Positions 35,411 to 45,083 are shown, counted from the first letter of the stretch. The stretch is DNA of 64,000 nucleotides from Bacillus sp. A301a_S52 (GCA_024701455.1 JABXYP010000001.1:376001-440000), one strand, 5' to 3'. Numbers and translations are program-made. Notes: a model not told the origin generated them from the sequence alone.

Positions 35411-36832
35411 ATGACACAGACAGAGAATTACAGTAAAGTTTTAATTGCAGCGTTGCTAATAGCAGGCTCATTTATTGCCATCCTAAACCAAACACTGATG
35501 ATTACCGCCATTCCACCGATTATGCAGGAGATGAATATTACAGCGAATACAGGACAATGGTTAACGACTGTTTTTATGCTTGTAAACGGTATTATGATCC
35601 CTATCTCTGCCTTTTTGTTAGAAAAGTTTACGACTCGTCAGCTATTTTTGACAGCGATGGGGATTTTTACGCTAGGCACGTTGATAGGGGCTGTCGCAAC
35701 GAATTATCCTGTGCTGTTAACTGGGAGGATCATCCAATCAGCGGGCGCAGGCGTCATGCTCCCACTGATGCAAACAGTCTTTTTATTAATATTTCCTATA
35801 GAGCGTCGAGGGGCTGCGATGGGGTATATCGGATTAGTCATTTCGTTCGCGCCAGCTATTGGCCCCACGCTCTCAGGATGGGTGACTTCTAATTATGAAT
35901 GGCGCTTTTTATTCTATGGGATTCTTCCTTTAGCGCTTATTATGATTATTGTTGCTTATATAAAGATGCCAAATGTTACGGATCTTAAGGACCCGAAAGT
36001 AGATCCTATATCTATTATATTATCGTCCTTTGGATTCGGCGGGTTATTGTACGGTTTCACCAGTGCGGGCAACAACGGTTGGGGAAGTCCCATTACCCTT
36101 ATCGTATTGTTAGTCGCTGTGATTGCTGTTGTGGTATTTGTCATTCGTCAGTTGCGAATGGCTCATCCAATGCTTGAGTTTCGGGTATTTAAAAAACGCA
36201 TCTTTACTCTTTCAACCATCATCTGTAGTATCGGATTTTTAGGTTTAATCGGTCTTGAAACGATCATTCCTCTGTACATGCAAAATATGAGAGGGTTTTC
36301 AGCAGTTGAAGCAGGTATTGTCCTGTTTCCAGGGGCGCTTATAGCTGGCTTAATGGCGCCAATTACCGGCCGGATTTTTGATAAAATTGGGGCGAGGGCA
36401 TTGGCCATACCCGGTTTGGTGATTATGACGCTCTCAACATTTGCCCTGTTATTTATTGATACAACGACGTCGCTGATGTATTTAACGATTATGTATGCCA
36501 TTCGCATGTTTGGCTTCTCTATGGTGATGATGCCTGTCAATACTGCGGGGCTAAATGCCATGCCGCGTAAATGGATCCCACATGGGGCAGCTATGACGAA
36601 TACGATACGTCAGATGGCAGCGTCAATTGGGACCGCCTTATTAGTCAGTACCATGACTACAGCAGAGCAAACTGCTGGAGACGCTGTGGCACGGCCGGAT
36701 ATATTTGGAGCAGTTATCGCTCTAGGTATGATCAGTGTACTTACTGTCATCGGTTTAATGTTATCCTTTAAAATAAAGAAAACGGGACCGCGGGCATCCA
36801 GCGAACAACCGGCAGTTGTTAGCTCTGAATAA
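35411..36832 (+). CDS. MFS multidrug exporter, DHA2 (EmrB/QacA/LmrB) family
   Basis: 473 aa with about 14 hydrophobic segments, the DHA2 topology. Motifs: N-terminal IAILNQTLMITAIPPIM (family motif D1 area), GRIIQSAGAGVMLPLMQ (motif B) and FAPAIGPTLSGWV (motif C, the antiporter signature). It should export drugs or lipophilic compounds in exchange for protons; the substrate is unknown. ATG after GAAGAGGGA. No regulator gene is adjacent. A clean terminator follows. Confidence 0.9.
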   Translation: MTQTENYSKVLIAALLIAGSFIAILNQTLMITAIPPIMQEMNITANTGQWLTTVFMLVNGIMIPISAFLLEKFTTRQLFLTAMGIFTLGTLIGAVATNYPVLLTGRIIQSAGAGVMLPLMQTVFLLIFPIERRGAAMGYIGLVISFAPAIGPTLSGWVTSNYEWRFLFYGILPLALIMIIVAYIKMPNVTDLKDPKVDPISIILSSFGFGGLLYGFTSAGNNGWGSPITLIVLLVAVIAVVVFVIRQLRMAHPMLEFRVFKKRIFTLSTIICSIGFLGLIGLETIIPLYMQNMRGFSAVEAGIVLFPGALIAGLMAPITGRIFDKIGARALAIPGLVIMTLSTFALLFIDTTTSLMYLTIMYAIRMFGFSMVMMPVNTAGLNAMPRKWIPHGAAMTNTIRQMAASIGTALLVSTMTTAEQTAGDAVARPDIFGAVIALGMISVLTVIGLMLSFKIKKTGPRASSEQPAVVSSE

Positions 36833-36841
36833 CTTAGCATT

Positions 36842-36873
36842 TAACCCTCCATCTTCATTCGATGGAGGGTTTA
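36842..36873 (+). terminator. Terminator after the DHA2 exporter
   Basis: AACCCTCCATC / GATGGAGGGTT, loop TTCATTC, short T run. Confidence 0.85.
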
Positions 36874-36910
36874 CATGTGAGCGATTGATTAGAAAAAAAA
36901 GGGAGGTCAG

Positions 36911-37053
36911 TTTATCACAGATAAGCCCGTAAACCTTCTTGCTCAAAATAGAGAGGAGAGGTAACTCTATTTAGGCGGGAGCTGTTCTGTCATTCAGCGG
37001 CCAATCAGTGTAAGAAGAACGAAAATCCCAACTGATTGAAGGTTCGTTTTATA
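36911..37053 (+). repeat. Dispersed element, copy 9
   Basis: TTTATCACAGATAAGCCCGT ... GGTTCGTTTTAT, between convergent genes. Hairpin 2 loop AGAACGAAAA and tail TTCGTT are complementary over AACGAA. Confidence 0.82.
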
Positions 37054-37153
37054 TATGGTGACGAGTGTTTTTATGTATAAGAAGGGCGTCTTTCACTGTA
37101 TAAAGAACTGTAAAGAAGCCGGGTTCTAAGCAATGATATAGCTAAACGATAAG

Positions 37154-38020
37154 TCAGTCTACCATGTAGGTTGATAGGTCGTTAATTAACTGATCCATGT
37201 GATCGGCATGTTGTTGATACGACGTTTTCGCTTGTTGATTCTTTGATTCCACAGAAAAGCGTTTTAAATCTGCTTGAAGTTGTTTTACGCTTGCAGCCGT
37301 TAATAGCTTCTCTTTCATTTTAGGAGCATGTGTGTCGTTGTCGTTATAAAAATCGACATATAGATTTCCCGATGAATCAATTTGCGCAAGGAAAACGTCA
37401 TGAGGATCATTTGCACCTTGTTTCACCAGTTCTGCTAGGAGCCATTCCTTTGTATAACCATGCTCTTGTAAACTTTTTTCCATCAAATTCCCATCGATGA
37501 TCACGATAGTAGGAAACGACTCTTTTTGTGTAAGAAGTCCGATATCTTTAGGGGTCACGGGCTGTGTATTCTTTTTCTTTAAGATGCTAATAAGTCCACT
37601 TTTTTCCATGACAGCAGATTCTACATCAGCAAGAGAAAATGCATCCTTTTGCCGCAAGTGAATCATAAGCTCATCTACTGTTAAATTCTCCTTTTTTAAG
37701 TTTTCCTCTAATATTTTGCCATTTTCAATGAGGGTAGTGGGCATACCTTCAGATAGTTTGCGAAAGAGCAATGAGTGTAATTCTAATTTTGAAGCAATAA
37801 CAGGTAAGATTGCCCAAACGATCATACCTAAAATAAAGTTAGACATTCTGACGTGAGGGCTGAATGTTAATTCAGCTGCGATGCTCCCGATAGCAATTCC
37901 CACAATGTACTCATAAAACGTCATGTCAGTGATATGCTTTTTTCCCATTATGCGAGCTAGTAAGAGTAATAATAAAAAGCCGATTATACCGCGGATGAGG
38001 ACATTTCCTAGATCAGTCAT
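37154..38020 (-). CDS. DUF421 / YetF-family membrane protein
   Basis: 288 aa. Three N-terminal membrane helices (LIRGIIGFLLLLLLARIMG; YIVGIAIGSIAAEL; FILGMIVWAILPVIA), then a cytosolic alpha/beta DUF421 region: PTTLIENGKILEENLKKENLT, DVESAVMEKSGLISILKK and PTIVIIDGNLME. AGGAGG precedes the ATG. YetF-type proteins are widespread in spore formers, of uncertain function. A DUF4363-like lipoprotein gene is transcribed divergently next to it, a common pairing. Confidence 0.9.
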   Translation of the reverse strand: MTDLGNVLIRGIIGFLLLLLLARIMGKKHITDMTFYEYIVGIAIGSIAAELTFSPHVRMSNFILGMIVWAILPVIASKLELHSLLFRKLSEGMPTTLIENGKILEENLKKENLTVDELMIHLRQKDAFSLADVESAVMEKSGLISILKKKNTQPVTPKDIGLLTQKESFPTIVIIDGNLMEKSLQEHGYTKEWLLAELVKQGANDPHDVFLAQIDSSGNLYVDFYNDNDTHAPKMKEKLLTAASVKQLQADLKRFSVESKNQQAKTSYQQHADHMDQLINDLSTYMVD

Positions 38021-38103
38021 GACAACCTCCTAGTAGTATTAGATGTATTTTTAGCCGTTGTTGGGAAAACTGAAACCGACACTTAACATCAGGGAGTGGT
38101 TAC

Positions 38104-38463
38104 ATGGTTAAAGTGAGTAAGCTAACAAGGATGATTCTTATTTTGACACTTATTGCAGGTTGTCATACAGGAGAAATCATGAAATCTGAAAAAGATCAGG
38201 TTTTGTTCGACTATATAGGCCATATGCAACATCAAGTGGAAAATCATGAATGGCGAGAAGCGATAATAAGTATGGAATCGTTTAAAAAGGAATATGACAA
38301 GCGAAAGTGGAAAATGCAAATGCTTGGGGAGTTAGAAGACTATCAAGATATTGAATTAGAAGTAGAGAAATTTAAGGTCAGTGCGCGAGAGAACGATGAG
38401 AGTGAATGCCAGTTAGGATTAAAGCAAATCGAATTCCGCTTGTCTAGCATATACGAGATTTAA
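38104..38463 (+). CDS. Small DUF4363-like lipoprotein
   Basis: 119 aa. Lipobox TLIAGC (Cys20) after one hydrophobic helix, then a helical domain (HEWREAIISMESFKKEYDKRKWKMQ ... GLKQIEFRLSSIYE) with the paired-helix spacing typical of DUF4363. Such proteins often neighbour DUF421 genes, as here. Probably anchored on the outer membrane face; role unknown. Confidence 0.72.
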   Translation: MVKVSKLTRMILILTLIAGCHTGEIMKSEKDQVLFDYIGHMQHQVENHEWREAIISMESFKKEYDKRKWKMQMLGELEDYQDIELEVEKFKVSARENDESECQLGLKQIEFRLSSIYEI

Positions 38464-38470
38464 CAATGGA

Positions 38471-38625
38471 TTTATCCCTGATAGGCGTCCGTAAACCTCA
38501 CTACTGAAAATAGAGAGGGGGAGGTCTATTAAGGCGGGAGCTAACGGTTGCTAATGACCTGATTCACTCACCGACCAATCAGTGTGAAAAAAACGAAAAC
38601 TTCAACTGATTGAAGGTTCGTTTGA
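38471..38625 (+). repeat. Dispersed element, copy 10
   Basis: TTTATCCCTGATAGGCGTCCGT ... GGTTCGTTTGAT, between convergent genes. Loop AAACGAAAA and tail TTCGTT are conserved. Confidence 0.8.
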
Positions 38626-38728
38626 TCAAGGGGAACAAGGCATAGGTTGAGCAGCTCCCCTTCAAACTTTAGACAGTTCGTGAGAAGAGGCTGTATCATT
38701 AAAGAAGGGGAAGAAGGTTAATTAAGAA

Positions 38729-38762
38729 AAGGACACCCCAAAATGCTGAGGCATCCTCCTCT
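38729..38762 (-). terminator. Terminator after pdxK
   Basis: On the minus strand AGGATGCCTC pairs with GGGGTGTCCT (three wobble pairs), then TTTTC. Confidence 0.6.
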
Positions 38763-38773
38763 CCTAGTTCATA

Positions 38774-39589
38774 TTAGCCATTTAATTGTCGGCGGTAAGC
38801 GCCGTGATTGACAGGTCCGATAAATTGATTTAGTTTAAACGATGCTTTAATGGCTTCGGTAATAAATGCTTTTGCTGTCTGTACAGCTGTTTTTACATCG
38901 GAGCCTTTCGCTAGTTCCGCTGTAATGGCAGCTGAATACGTACAGCCAGCCCCGTGCACATAAGGTGTCTCAATTTTATCAGATTCTAGTAACTCAAACG
39001 CATGACCGTCATATAAGACATCCACTGCTTTGTCGTGGCTTAACTTACTGCCACCTTTAATCAGAACATGTGAAGCACCTAAACGATGAATTTTTTCAGC
39101 AGCTTCTTTCATTTGCTCGACTGTTTTAATTGGCCCAACCCCGCTTAGCTTCCAAGCTTCAAATAAATTGGGTGTCACAACCGTTGCTTTAGGAACTAAC
39201 AGCTGTTTCATACTTTCTGTCGTTTCAGGGTGAAGGACGTCATCTTCGCCTTTACAGACCATGACAGGGTCAACAACAACATTTTTAAGTTTATTCGCTT
39301 TAATCGTGTTTGATACAAGCTCAACGATCTCTACAGAACCAAGCATACCCGTTTTCATAGCAGAGACACCGATGCCATCAACGATCGTTTTTAATTGTTG
39401 CTGTACGGTTTCCGTTTGTTGAGGGAAAACACCGTGGGACCAATTATTATCAGGATCCATTGTTACGATAGTTGTGAGGGCACTCATACCATACACACCG
39501 AGATCCTGGAACGTTTTTAAATCTGCTTGAATTCCTGCACCACCACTGCTATCTGAGCCAGCGATTGTTAACACTTTTTCTAAAGACAT
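38774..39589 (-). CDS. pdxK: Pyridoxine/pyridoxal/pyridoxamine kinase (ThiD-like PdxK)
   Basis: 271 aa ribokinase-fold enzyme. N-terminal TIAGSDSSGGAGIQADLKTF, MKTGML, VVDPVMVCKGEDDVL, TPNLFEAWKLSG and the C-terminal ATP/anion-hole segment TPYVHGAGCTYSAAITAELAKG. The wording closely matches B. subtilis PdxK rather than ThiD (for example VVDPVMVCKG and HGAGCTFSAA). It phosphorylates B6 vitamers in the salvage of pyridoxal phosphate. It stands alone, with GGAG before the ATG and a terminator after it. Confidence 0.93.
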   Translation of the reverse strand: MSLEKVLTIAGSDSSGGAGIQADLKTFQDLGVYGMSALTTIVTMDPDNNWSHGVFPQQTETVQQQLKTIVDGIGVSAMKTGMLGSVEIVELVSNTIKANKLKNVVVDPVMVCKGEDDVLHPETTESMKQLLVPKATVVTPNLFEAWKLSGVGPIKTVEQMKEAAEKIHRLGASHVLIKGGSKLSHDKAVDVLYDGHAFELLESDKIETPYVHGAGCTYSAAITAELAKGSDVKTAVQTAKAFITEAIKASFKLNQFIGPVNHGAYRRQLNG

Positions 39590-39715
39590 TCACATACTCC
39601 TCCTTACCCATTAAGATAAATCCCAATGGTCATTCGTTTAGTCTATTATAACGTTAATTCAGTTTCTTGTAAGGTGTGAGAGTTAAGGGCACGAAACGAC
39701 CCCTCTTTTATCACA

Positions 39716-39863
39716 GATAACCGTTCATAAAACCCCCGCCTCAAAACAGAGCAGAACAAAATCGCTAGAGGGGGGAGCTAACGGCCGGTAATGTCCTGAC
39801 TGACTCACCTACCAATCAGTGTGAGAAGAACGAAGTCTCCCGCTGATTGAAGGTTCGTTTTGT
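39716..39863 (+). repeat. Dispersed element, copy 11
   Basis: TTTATCACAGATAACCGTTC ... GGTTCGTTTTGT, between divergent genes. Hairpin 2 arms CAATCAGTGTGAG / CTCCCGCTGATTG include a G-U pair. Confidence 0.8.
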
Positions 39864-40098
39864 GATCGGGCAAATAGCGATCGTTATTTAAGAGAGTTAA
39901 GTGTGACGTCTGTTAAATTAGGACACCTTGTAGTTAATCAAACGTTTAATTAAGCCGTATGAAGTAAATTATGATGTTAATCCTTTGCTTTAAAAGGTGG
40001 GCGAAAAGTAACAGGATCACAAAATGTCCTGTATTGAGCTCTTTCCTTTCTCAGCGTATAGTTAAAGTGAAGAAATGACTGAAAAATGAGGGATTTTA
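39864..40098. other. Intergenic region before the AraC gene
   Basis: No gene seen. It should contain the AraC promoter; none was identified with confidence. Confidence 0.3.
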
Positions 40099-41001
40099 AT
40101 GGATGATAAATTACAAAGAATGTTTCATCCTGTTCAAGCAAATGGTCGAACTGCTGTAAGTTCATACACTGAAATAGCGCCTTCAGAAGCTTTACGTCCC
40201 TATGTGTCTTGTTACTGGTATTCAGAGCCTGAATGGGACAATGTCAATTCCAAGGTACAGATTTTTAGTGGTTCAACGATTGATCGTGTCATTCCAGACG
40301 GATGCTGTGATATTTTATTTGAACACTATATCGCTCATAATACTTATCATGTGAGATATTGTGGGTTAATGGAACAGCCATTTGTGGTCACGTACGCGAT
40401 GGAAAATAGCGTGCGTAGGTTTGGCATTCGATTTTTTCCCGGTGGCGCATACGGTGTTATTCAAACGCCGTTAAGCTGTTTGAAGAACCAATTATGTGAG
40501 CTTGATGCTCTTTTACCTAGAAGTGACAGGACAGCTGCAGAGCAACTTTTTGCTGAGGAGAGTTTGTTAGGTAAAGTAAGATTTGCTGAAGCGTTCTTAC
40601 TTTCTTTACTCCGTTGGGAACGGGTGGAGACGGATAATACGATGAAAAATGTTCTTTATCATATTTTTAGATCGAGAGGGAGTGCCCAAATCACATCTAT
40701 TGCAAAAAAGGAAGCTATTAGCACGCGTCAATTGAATCGAAAGTTTCAAAATTGGATTGGGGTAACTCCGAAAAAGTTTAGCGAAATTATAAGATTTCAG
40801 GCGATGGTACACTATATAGAAAAATCAAAGTACATCGATTGGGCGGAACTTGCTTTAGCTTATGGTTTTTTTGATCAGCCACATATGATCCGTGATTTTA
40901 AAAGGTATTATGGCGTCTCCCCAGTAGAGGCAGTAAAAGAATGTCAACTAGGTCAAAGGAATAACCGTTTTTTACAATACGAGTGTTTCAGAGAAGATTA
41001 A
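40099..41001 (+). CDS. AraC-family transcriptional regulator with DUF6597-type N-terminal domain
   Basis: 300 aa. The N-terminal 150 residues include LRPYVSCYWYSE, VIPDGCCDILFEH and FGIRFFPGGAYGVI, the sensor domain typical of this AraC subgroup. The C-terminal DNA-binding part has two helix-turn-helix segments: ITSIAKKEAISTRQLNRKFQ and WAELALAYGFFDQPHMIRDFKRYYGVSP. ATG follows GAGGGA. It is 39 bases upstream of a DinB-family gene, so the two probably form an operon and the regulator may control it. Confidence 0.88.
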   Translation: MDDKLQRMFHPVQANGRTAVSSYTEIAPSEALRPYVSCYWYSEPEWDNVNSKVQIFSGSTIDRVIPDGCCDILFEHYIAHNTYHVRYCGLMEQPFVVTYAMENSVRRFGIRFFPGGAYGVIQTPLSCLKNQLCELDALLPRSDRTAAEQLFAEESLLGKVRFAEAFLLSLLRWERVETDNTMKNVLYHIFRSRGSAQITSIAKKEAISTRQLNRKFQNWIGVTPKKFSEIIRFQAMVHYIEKSKYIDWAELALAYGFFDQPHMIRDFKRYYGVSPVEAVKECQLGQRNNRFLQYECFRED

Positions 41002-41040
41002 ACTTGCTTTAGGGAGTAGTTAAGAGAGAGGATGATAGCC

Positions 41041-41529
41041 ATGAGTAGCGTATTAAACGTTCGAGATCATCTTTTAGATGAACTGGAACTAGCAGTTAGA
41101 ACGAGTGAAAAATTAATTTTACTTATGAATGAAGCAGACAAGCGTTTTCAGCCGGCAGATAATATGCGTACATTGTTAGAAGTTGTCCACCACCTCGTGT
41201 CAATTCCTGCCTCAGACCTCATGATCATGCAAGAGGAATCTCAAGAAGAGGTGCAGTCATTAGAATTACGCGTTGCGAAAATCACAGAACCAGCTCGATT
41301 AGTGGAAGAGTTTCGGCATAATTTTGAACAATTCAAATCGTACATACAGTCGTTAAGTGAAGAAGAGTTACTAACGAAGTCCACTAAAGCATTCTATATG
41401 GAGGAAGGTGTTGTGCAAATTAAATGGCTGATTGAAGTCGTGACACATGTGTTTCATCACCGTTCTCAACTCTACAATTATTTAAAACAAAATGGCCATG
41501 AGCTGAATTTCTTTATGCTTTATGGCTAA
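41041..41529 (+). CDS. DinB-family protein
   Basis: 162 aa from ATG 41041; ATG 41032 directly abuts GAGAGAGG, so the second ATG has better spacing. Four-helix DinB layout: NMRTLLEVVHHLVSIPASDL carries the first histidines and EVVTHVFHHRSQLYNYL the C-terminal pair, the usual three-His metal site. Probably a metal-dependent thiol transferase or hydrolase; substrate unknown. Third member of this superfamily in the window. Confidence 0.83.
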   Translation: MSSVLNVRDHLLDELELAVRTSEKLILLMNEADKRFQPADNMRTLLEVVHHLVSIPASDLMIMQEESQEEVQSLELRVAKITEPARLVEEFRHNFEQFKSYIQSLSEEELLTKSTKAFYMEEGVVQIKWLIEVVTHVFHHRSQLYNYLKQNGHELNFFMLYG

Positions 41530-42002
41530 GAGCCCCGAAGTTAAGGGCATTCAAAGAGCTTTAACGCTAGAGTATAAGTAGCAGAAGTCTTCTATCAACA
41601 CTATACGATACGGATAAAAATCGCCTCCATGTGATGTTTAGTCACTCATAAAGAGGTGTTTTTTGTCATTTGTCAGGGACAAGTTTTCAATGAGCTTAAG
41701 TCATGAAAAGAAGGTAATAGAAGTATGATGTGAGCTAAGGAAAATGCTGAATAGAAGCAACACATCCATTTACAACCAATTTAAGGCTAGAAAGCATAGT
41801 GTCCTCTGGAGAAATATTTTTATTTTTTCTGAGAGGACATTAAAGCGGTTACACACTCATAAACTAAGGATAGTTGATAAAAATTAGTTAATTCGGATTG
41901 TTCTGAATATTTATGAAAGACTTGTTTTTCTGTCGGTAATTACGCATTATAATAGGGCAGTTATATCTAAATATTTAGAATAATGAGGGTGGGAGAAAAA
42001 CG
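41530..42002. other. Long intergenic region
   Basis: Contains a terminator-like hairpin at 41622-41666 (CGCCTC ... GAGGTGTTTTTT, with an inner GTGA/TCAC pairing) that probably ends the AraC-DinB operon, and a TATAAT at about 41949 that may serve the symporter. No gene recognised. Confidence 0.5.
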
Positions 42003-43178
42003 ATGAAGCTCATTGCTAAGTTAGTTATTGGGATTATTGCCGGTATTTTAATTGGTCTCATGGATGTGCAGTGGATCACGCAATTATTTGTCACGATTAA
42101 AGACATTTTCGGTCAATTTATTGGGTTTGTAATTCCTTTTATTATTTTATTCTTTATCGTATCAGGTGTTTCAAAGCTTGGAAGTAGCTCTGGACGATTG
42201 GTAGGGGCTACCGTTGGGACGGCTTATGCTTCAACAATACTTGCTGGGATTTTTGCTTTCATTGTGGCCTCCACAGTTATGCCATTTATTCATGCTACAG
42301 AATCCGAAGTGGGAGAAGGATCAGGTATAGCAGGCTTTTTTGAACTAGAAATTGCTCCTATGATGGGAGTGGTAACAGCTCTCGTTACAGCGTTTTTATT
42401 CGGTATAGGGATAGCAAAGACGAATAGCGAGACACTCAGGAAGTTTTTTGATGAAGGAAAAGAGATCATTGAACTCGTTATCACTAAAATTATCATTCCA
42501 TTCTTACCTATTTATATCGCTGGAATATTTGTAGAAATGGCGGCTGAAGGTGAGGTTTTTAACACACTTCAAGTCTTTGGTATCGTGTTACTTATGGTGA
42601 TTATTTCTCATTGGGTGTGGATTACGATTCAATATGTTGTAGCAGGTATCTTGACACAACAAGATCCATTTAAACTGATTAAAAATATGCTTCCAGCTTA
42701 TTTTACAGGTGTCGGAACGATGAGTAGTGCAGCGACGATTCCTGTCACGTTAAAGCAAACGAAGAAAAATAATGTGAAAGAAGAAGTGGCTGATTTCGCA
42801 GTACCATTATGTGCGACTATCCATCTGTCTGGTAGTGTGATTACGATTGTGACTTGTGCTGTAGCCGTCATGTCTGTATTAGGTGAGTATAGTATTCCGT
42901 CGATCGGAGAGATGCTACCTGTGATAGCGATGCTTGGAATTATTATGATCGCGGCCCCTGGCGTACCTGGTGGTGCGATTATGGCGGCATTAGGTGTTTT
43001 AGAAACAATGCTTGGTTTCAGTGGTGGGGCCATCGCTTTAATGATTGCTTTGTATATGGCACAAGATAGCTTTGGTACAGCTACGAATGTGACTGGCGAT
43101 GGTGCTATTAACTTAATAGTCAATAAAATAGCTAAAAAAAATAGCGGCTCAGCAGATGAATCATCTGCATCCTTATAA
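42003..43178 (+). CDS. Dicarboxylate/amino acid:cation symporter (DAACS family)
   Basis: 391 aa with about 8 helices plus two hairpin loops. Hallmarks: a serine-rich reentrant loop GTMSSAATIPVT, the second hairpin region AAPGVPGGAIMAAL, and the substrate/ion segment DSFGTATNVTGDGAINLIV (normally DxxRTxxNVTGD; here Phe-Gly replaces the usual Arg-containing spot). It should take up glutamate, aspartate or a dicarboxylate with Na+ or H+. Missing Arg in that motif suggests an altered substrate. Strong terminator downstream. Confidence 0.85.
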   Translation: MKLIAKLVIGIIAGILIGLMDVQWITQLFVTIKDIFGQFIGFVIPFIILFFIVSGVSKLGSSSGRLVGATVGTAYASTILAGIFAFIVASTVMPFIHATESEVGEGSGIAGFFELEIAPMMGVVTALVTAFLFGIGIAKTNSETLRKFFDEGKEIIELVITKIIIPFLPIYIAGIFVEMAAEGEVFNTLQVFGIVLLMVIISHWVWITIQYVVAGILTQQDPFKLIKNMLPAYFTGVGTMSSAATIPVTLKQTKKNNVKEEVADFAVPLCATIHLSGSVITIVTCAVAVMSVLGEYSIPSIGEMLPVIAMLGIIMIAAPGVPGGAIMAALGVLETMLGFSGGAIALMIALYMAQDSFGTATNVTGDGAINLIVNKIAKKNSGSADESSASL

Positions 43179-43202
43179 GCTGCATGAATGACGTTATAAA
43201 GA

Positions 43203-43248
43203 GGGACAGTGTTCAAAAGGTGACTTTTGAACACTGTCCCATTTTTAT
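43203..43248 (+). terminator. Strong terminator after the symporter
   Basis: GACAGTGTTCAAAAG / CTTTTGAACACTGTC perfect stem with a GTGA loop, then ATTTTTATTT. Confidence 0.95.
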
Positions 43249-43307
43249 TTAGACTAAATTCCTTATTAATGATGTATACATCATTAAAAGTGGAAAGGGG
43301 GATTTAG

Positions 43308-43955
43308 ATGTACTATCTATATGGAGAGCAAAGGTATTCTTCTTTTTCTCGTAGTATGACGGTTATGGGAGAGGGGACTGTTCGTACGGTACCTGACACT
43401 GCCACTATTCAGATTGGGGTAGTAACAGAAGGGGATGAGCTTAGCGAAGTGCAGCGGCGGAATGCTTTGATAATGGGAGAGGTAATGGATGTGTTAGCGG
43501 ACTCTGGTATTCCTAAGGAAAACATTCAAACGACCGTATACAGTGTGCAACCGCGCTATCATTTTGTGGATGGCCAGCAGGTTTTTGATACGTATGATGT
43601 TACAAATCAAGTCACTGTCACACTTCCAACAGTTGAGGGATTAGGTGACATCGTTGATTTAGCTGTTCATGCAGGAGCTAATTATATCTCTCATATTTCT
43701 TTTTCACTAGGTGATGATTCTTATTATTATAAAATAGCTTTAAATAGGGCGGTGGAAAATGCGGTAGCAAAGGCGGTTAGCTTATCAGATACACTCAATT
43801 TAACACTTGATACGACACCCGTCAAAATAGAGGAGGAGAGTTATAATTTGGTACGGCCGTTAAGAACGCTAGCTATGGAAACGATGATGGCGACTCCTAT
43901 TGCACCAGGTGCTTTGGAAATAACAGCGCGGGTAAAGGTCCGTTTTCGCTATTGA
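43308..43955 (+). CDS. SIMPL (DUF541) domain protein
   Basis: 215 aa, ATG after AAAGGGGG. The SIMPL domain spans most of the protein: MTVMGEGTVRTVPDTATIQIGVVTEG, IPKENIQTTVYSVQPRYHFVDG, YDVTNQVTVTLPTVEGLG and ALNRAVENAVAKAVSLSD. No signal peptide or membrane helix is evident, so it may be cytosolic, unlike the secreted YggE type. Members are linked to oxidative stress or immune signalling in some species; here the role is unknown. Confidence 0.88.
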   Translation: MYYLYGEQRYSSFSRSMTVMGEGTVRTVPDTATIQIGVVTEGDELSEVQRRNALIMGEVMDVLADSGIPKENIQTTVYSVQPRYHFVDGQQVFDTYDVTNQVTVTLPTVEGLGDIVDLAVHAGANYISHISFSLGDDSYYYKIALNRAVENAVAKAVSLSDTLNLTLDTTPVKIEEESYNLVRPLRTLAMETMMATPIAPGALEITARVKVRFRY

Positions 43956-44174
43956 TTCATGTAAAGAGACAGCGTGACGTGAAGTTTGACATTCATCATA
44001 CACTTAGTACGTTAAGGTTGGTAAAATATTTAAATGAGACGGCCGTGAACTACTCAAAGTATGCCTATATGATAAAGGTAAGTGAAAATGGCGCATCAGG
44101 CGATGCTTGAGTGCCATTTTTAAAGTTAAATTGGCTAGTGATGTCCGGAGAATCTCTATAATAAAGCGATGATG
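43956..44174. other. Intergenic region after the SIMPL gene
   Basis: Contains a terminator-like hairpin at 44085-44121 (AAAATGGC ... GCCATTTTT with an inner GCATC/GATGC pairing). Nothing else recognised. Confidence 0.55.
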
Positions 44175-44273
44175 GTTTATCACATATAACGGACGCTAAT
44201 GTCCTGATTTACTCAGCTACCAATCAGCGGGAGAAGAACGAAGACCGCCTACTGATTGAAGGTTCGTTTTATA
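44175..44273 (+). repeat. Dispersed element, copy 12 (hairpin 1 deleted)
   Basis: GTTTATCACATATAACGGACGC ... GGTTCGTTTTAT. The 5' arm and loop of hairpin 1 are missing, so AACGGACGC (its 3' arm) follows the start directly; hairpin 2 is retained. Confidence 0.8.
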
Positions 44274-44380
44274 ATGTAACAAAAAAACTTACTAGAATTT
44301 TAAAAAAGTTTAATGCGCAGATAGCTAGTCAGAACAACGCTTTTCTAATATTTGAACATAAAATATATAGCTAAAAGTGG

Positions 44381-44409
44381 TTTACTTTTGAAGGAGAATC
44401 TCCTATACT
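44381..44409 (+). promoter_or_regulatory. Promoter of the tetR gene
   Basis: TTTACT and TATACT hexamers with a 17-base spacer that holds the dyad AGGAGAATCTCCT. Confidence 0.65.
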
Positions 44410-44413
44410 TTAT

Positions 44414-44435
44414 GAGTGATTAAGTAATCAATCGT
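44414..44435. promoter_or_regulatory. Operator candidate for TetR (imperfect palindrome)
   Basis: AGTGATTAAGTAATCAATCGT lies just after the tetR promoter and shares TGATTA/AATCAATCGT with the perfect palindrome before the MFS gene (45084-45109). Confidence 0.6.
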
Positions 44436-44457
44436 AAAGTGTAGGGAGAGACAAATC

Positions 44458-45060
44458 ATGCCATTGTCAGAAGCACAAAAAGAAAAAATGAAGCAAAAGC
44501 GAGCACGCATTTTAGAGACTGCGATTGTCTTATTTTCAGAGGCGGGGTATGAAGGCACGACGATCAAACAAGTGGCTGCAAAAGCAGGAATCAGTTTCGG
44601 AAGCGTGTTTACATACTTTGAGACGAAAGAGACGTTATTTCATGCAGCGGTTACGGAACCACTCGGTCATTTTTCCAAAAAGATACTAGATTTTGATGAT
44701 GCGTCAGAAAAGCCATTAGAGGAGCTTGAGAGCATGATTGGCCAACATATTGCGACATATGCCTCGTTAAGTGCTTATTTAAATCTTGTTTCCTATGTGA
44801 TCAGTCACCACAACTTGTTTCCTGAGACGTTTGAGGAATTGGACGCTTTCCATGAGACGTTAAAAAACAAAGTGGCTCGCCTTGTAGAGAATGGTCAGCA
44901 GAAAGGGGTGTTATTAGAGCAGGAAATAGAGTATACGGTGACAGGATATACAAGTTTATTAATGGGACTTAGATTAAATTTAATCGATGAGCCAGCAAGT
45001 GATCTTTGGACAAACTTTGTCCCGATCGCTTTACAATTATTTGGACCTAGACACCTTTAA
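44458..45060 (+). CDS. TetR-family transcriptional regulator
   Basis: 200 aa. N-terminal helix-turn-helix: RILETAIVLFSEAGYEGTTI, then KQVAAKAGISFGSVFTYFETKETLF (residues about 35-60), typical TetR; the rest is a helical ligand-binding domain. ATG with TAGGGAGAG upstream. Probably represses itself and the downstream MFS gene through two related palindromes, and releases on binding the pumped compound. A short hairpin with T7 (about 45050-45077) ends the gene. Confidence 0.9.
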   Translation: MPLSEAQKEKMKQKRARILETAIVLFSEAGYEGTTIKQVAAKAGISFGSVFTYFETKETLFHAAVTEPLGHFSKKILDFDDASEKPLEELESMIGQHIATYASLSAYLNLVSYVISHHNLFPETFEELDAFHETLKNKVARLVENGQQKGVLLEQEIEYTVTGYTSLLMGLRLNLIDEPASDLWTNFVPIALQLFGPRHL

Positions 45061-45083
45061 AAAGGGTCCTTTTTTTAGAATAA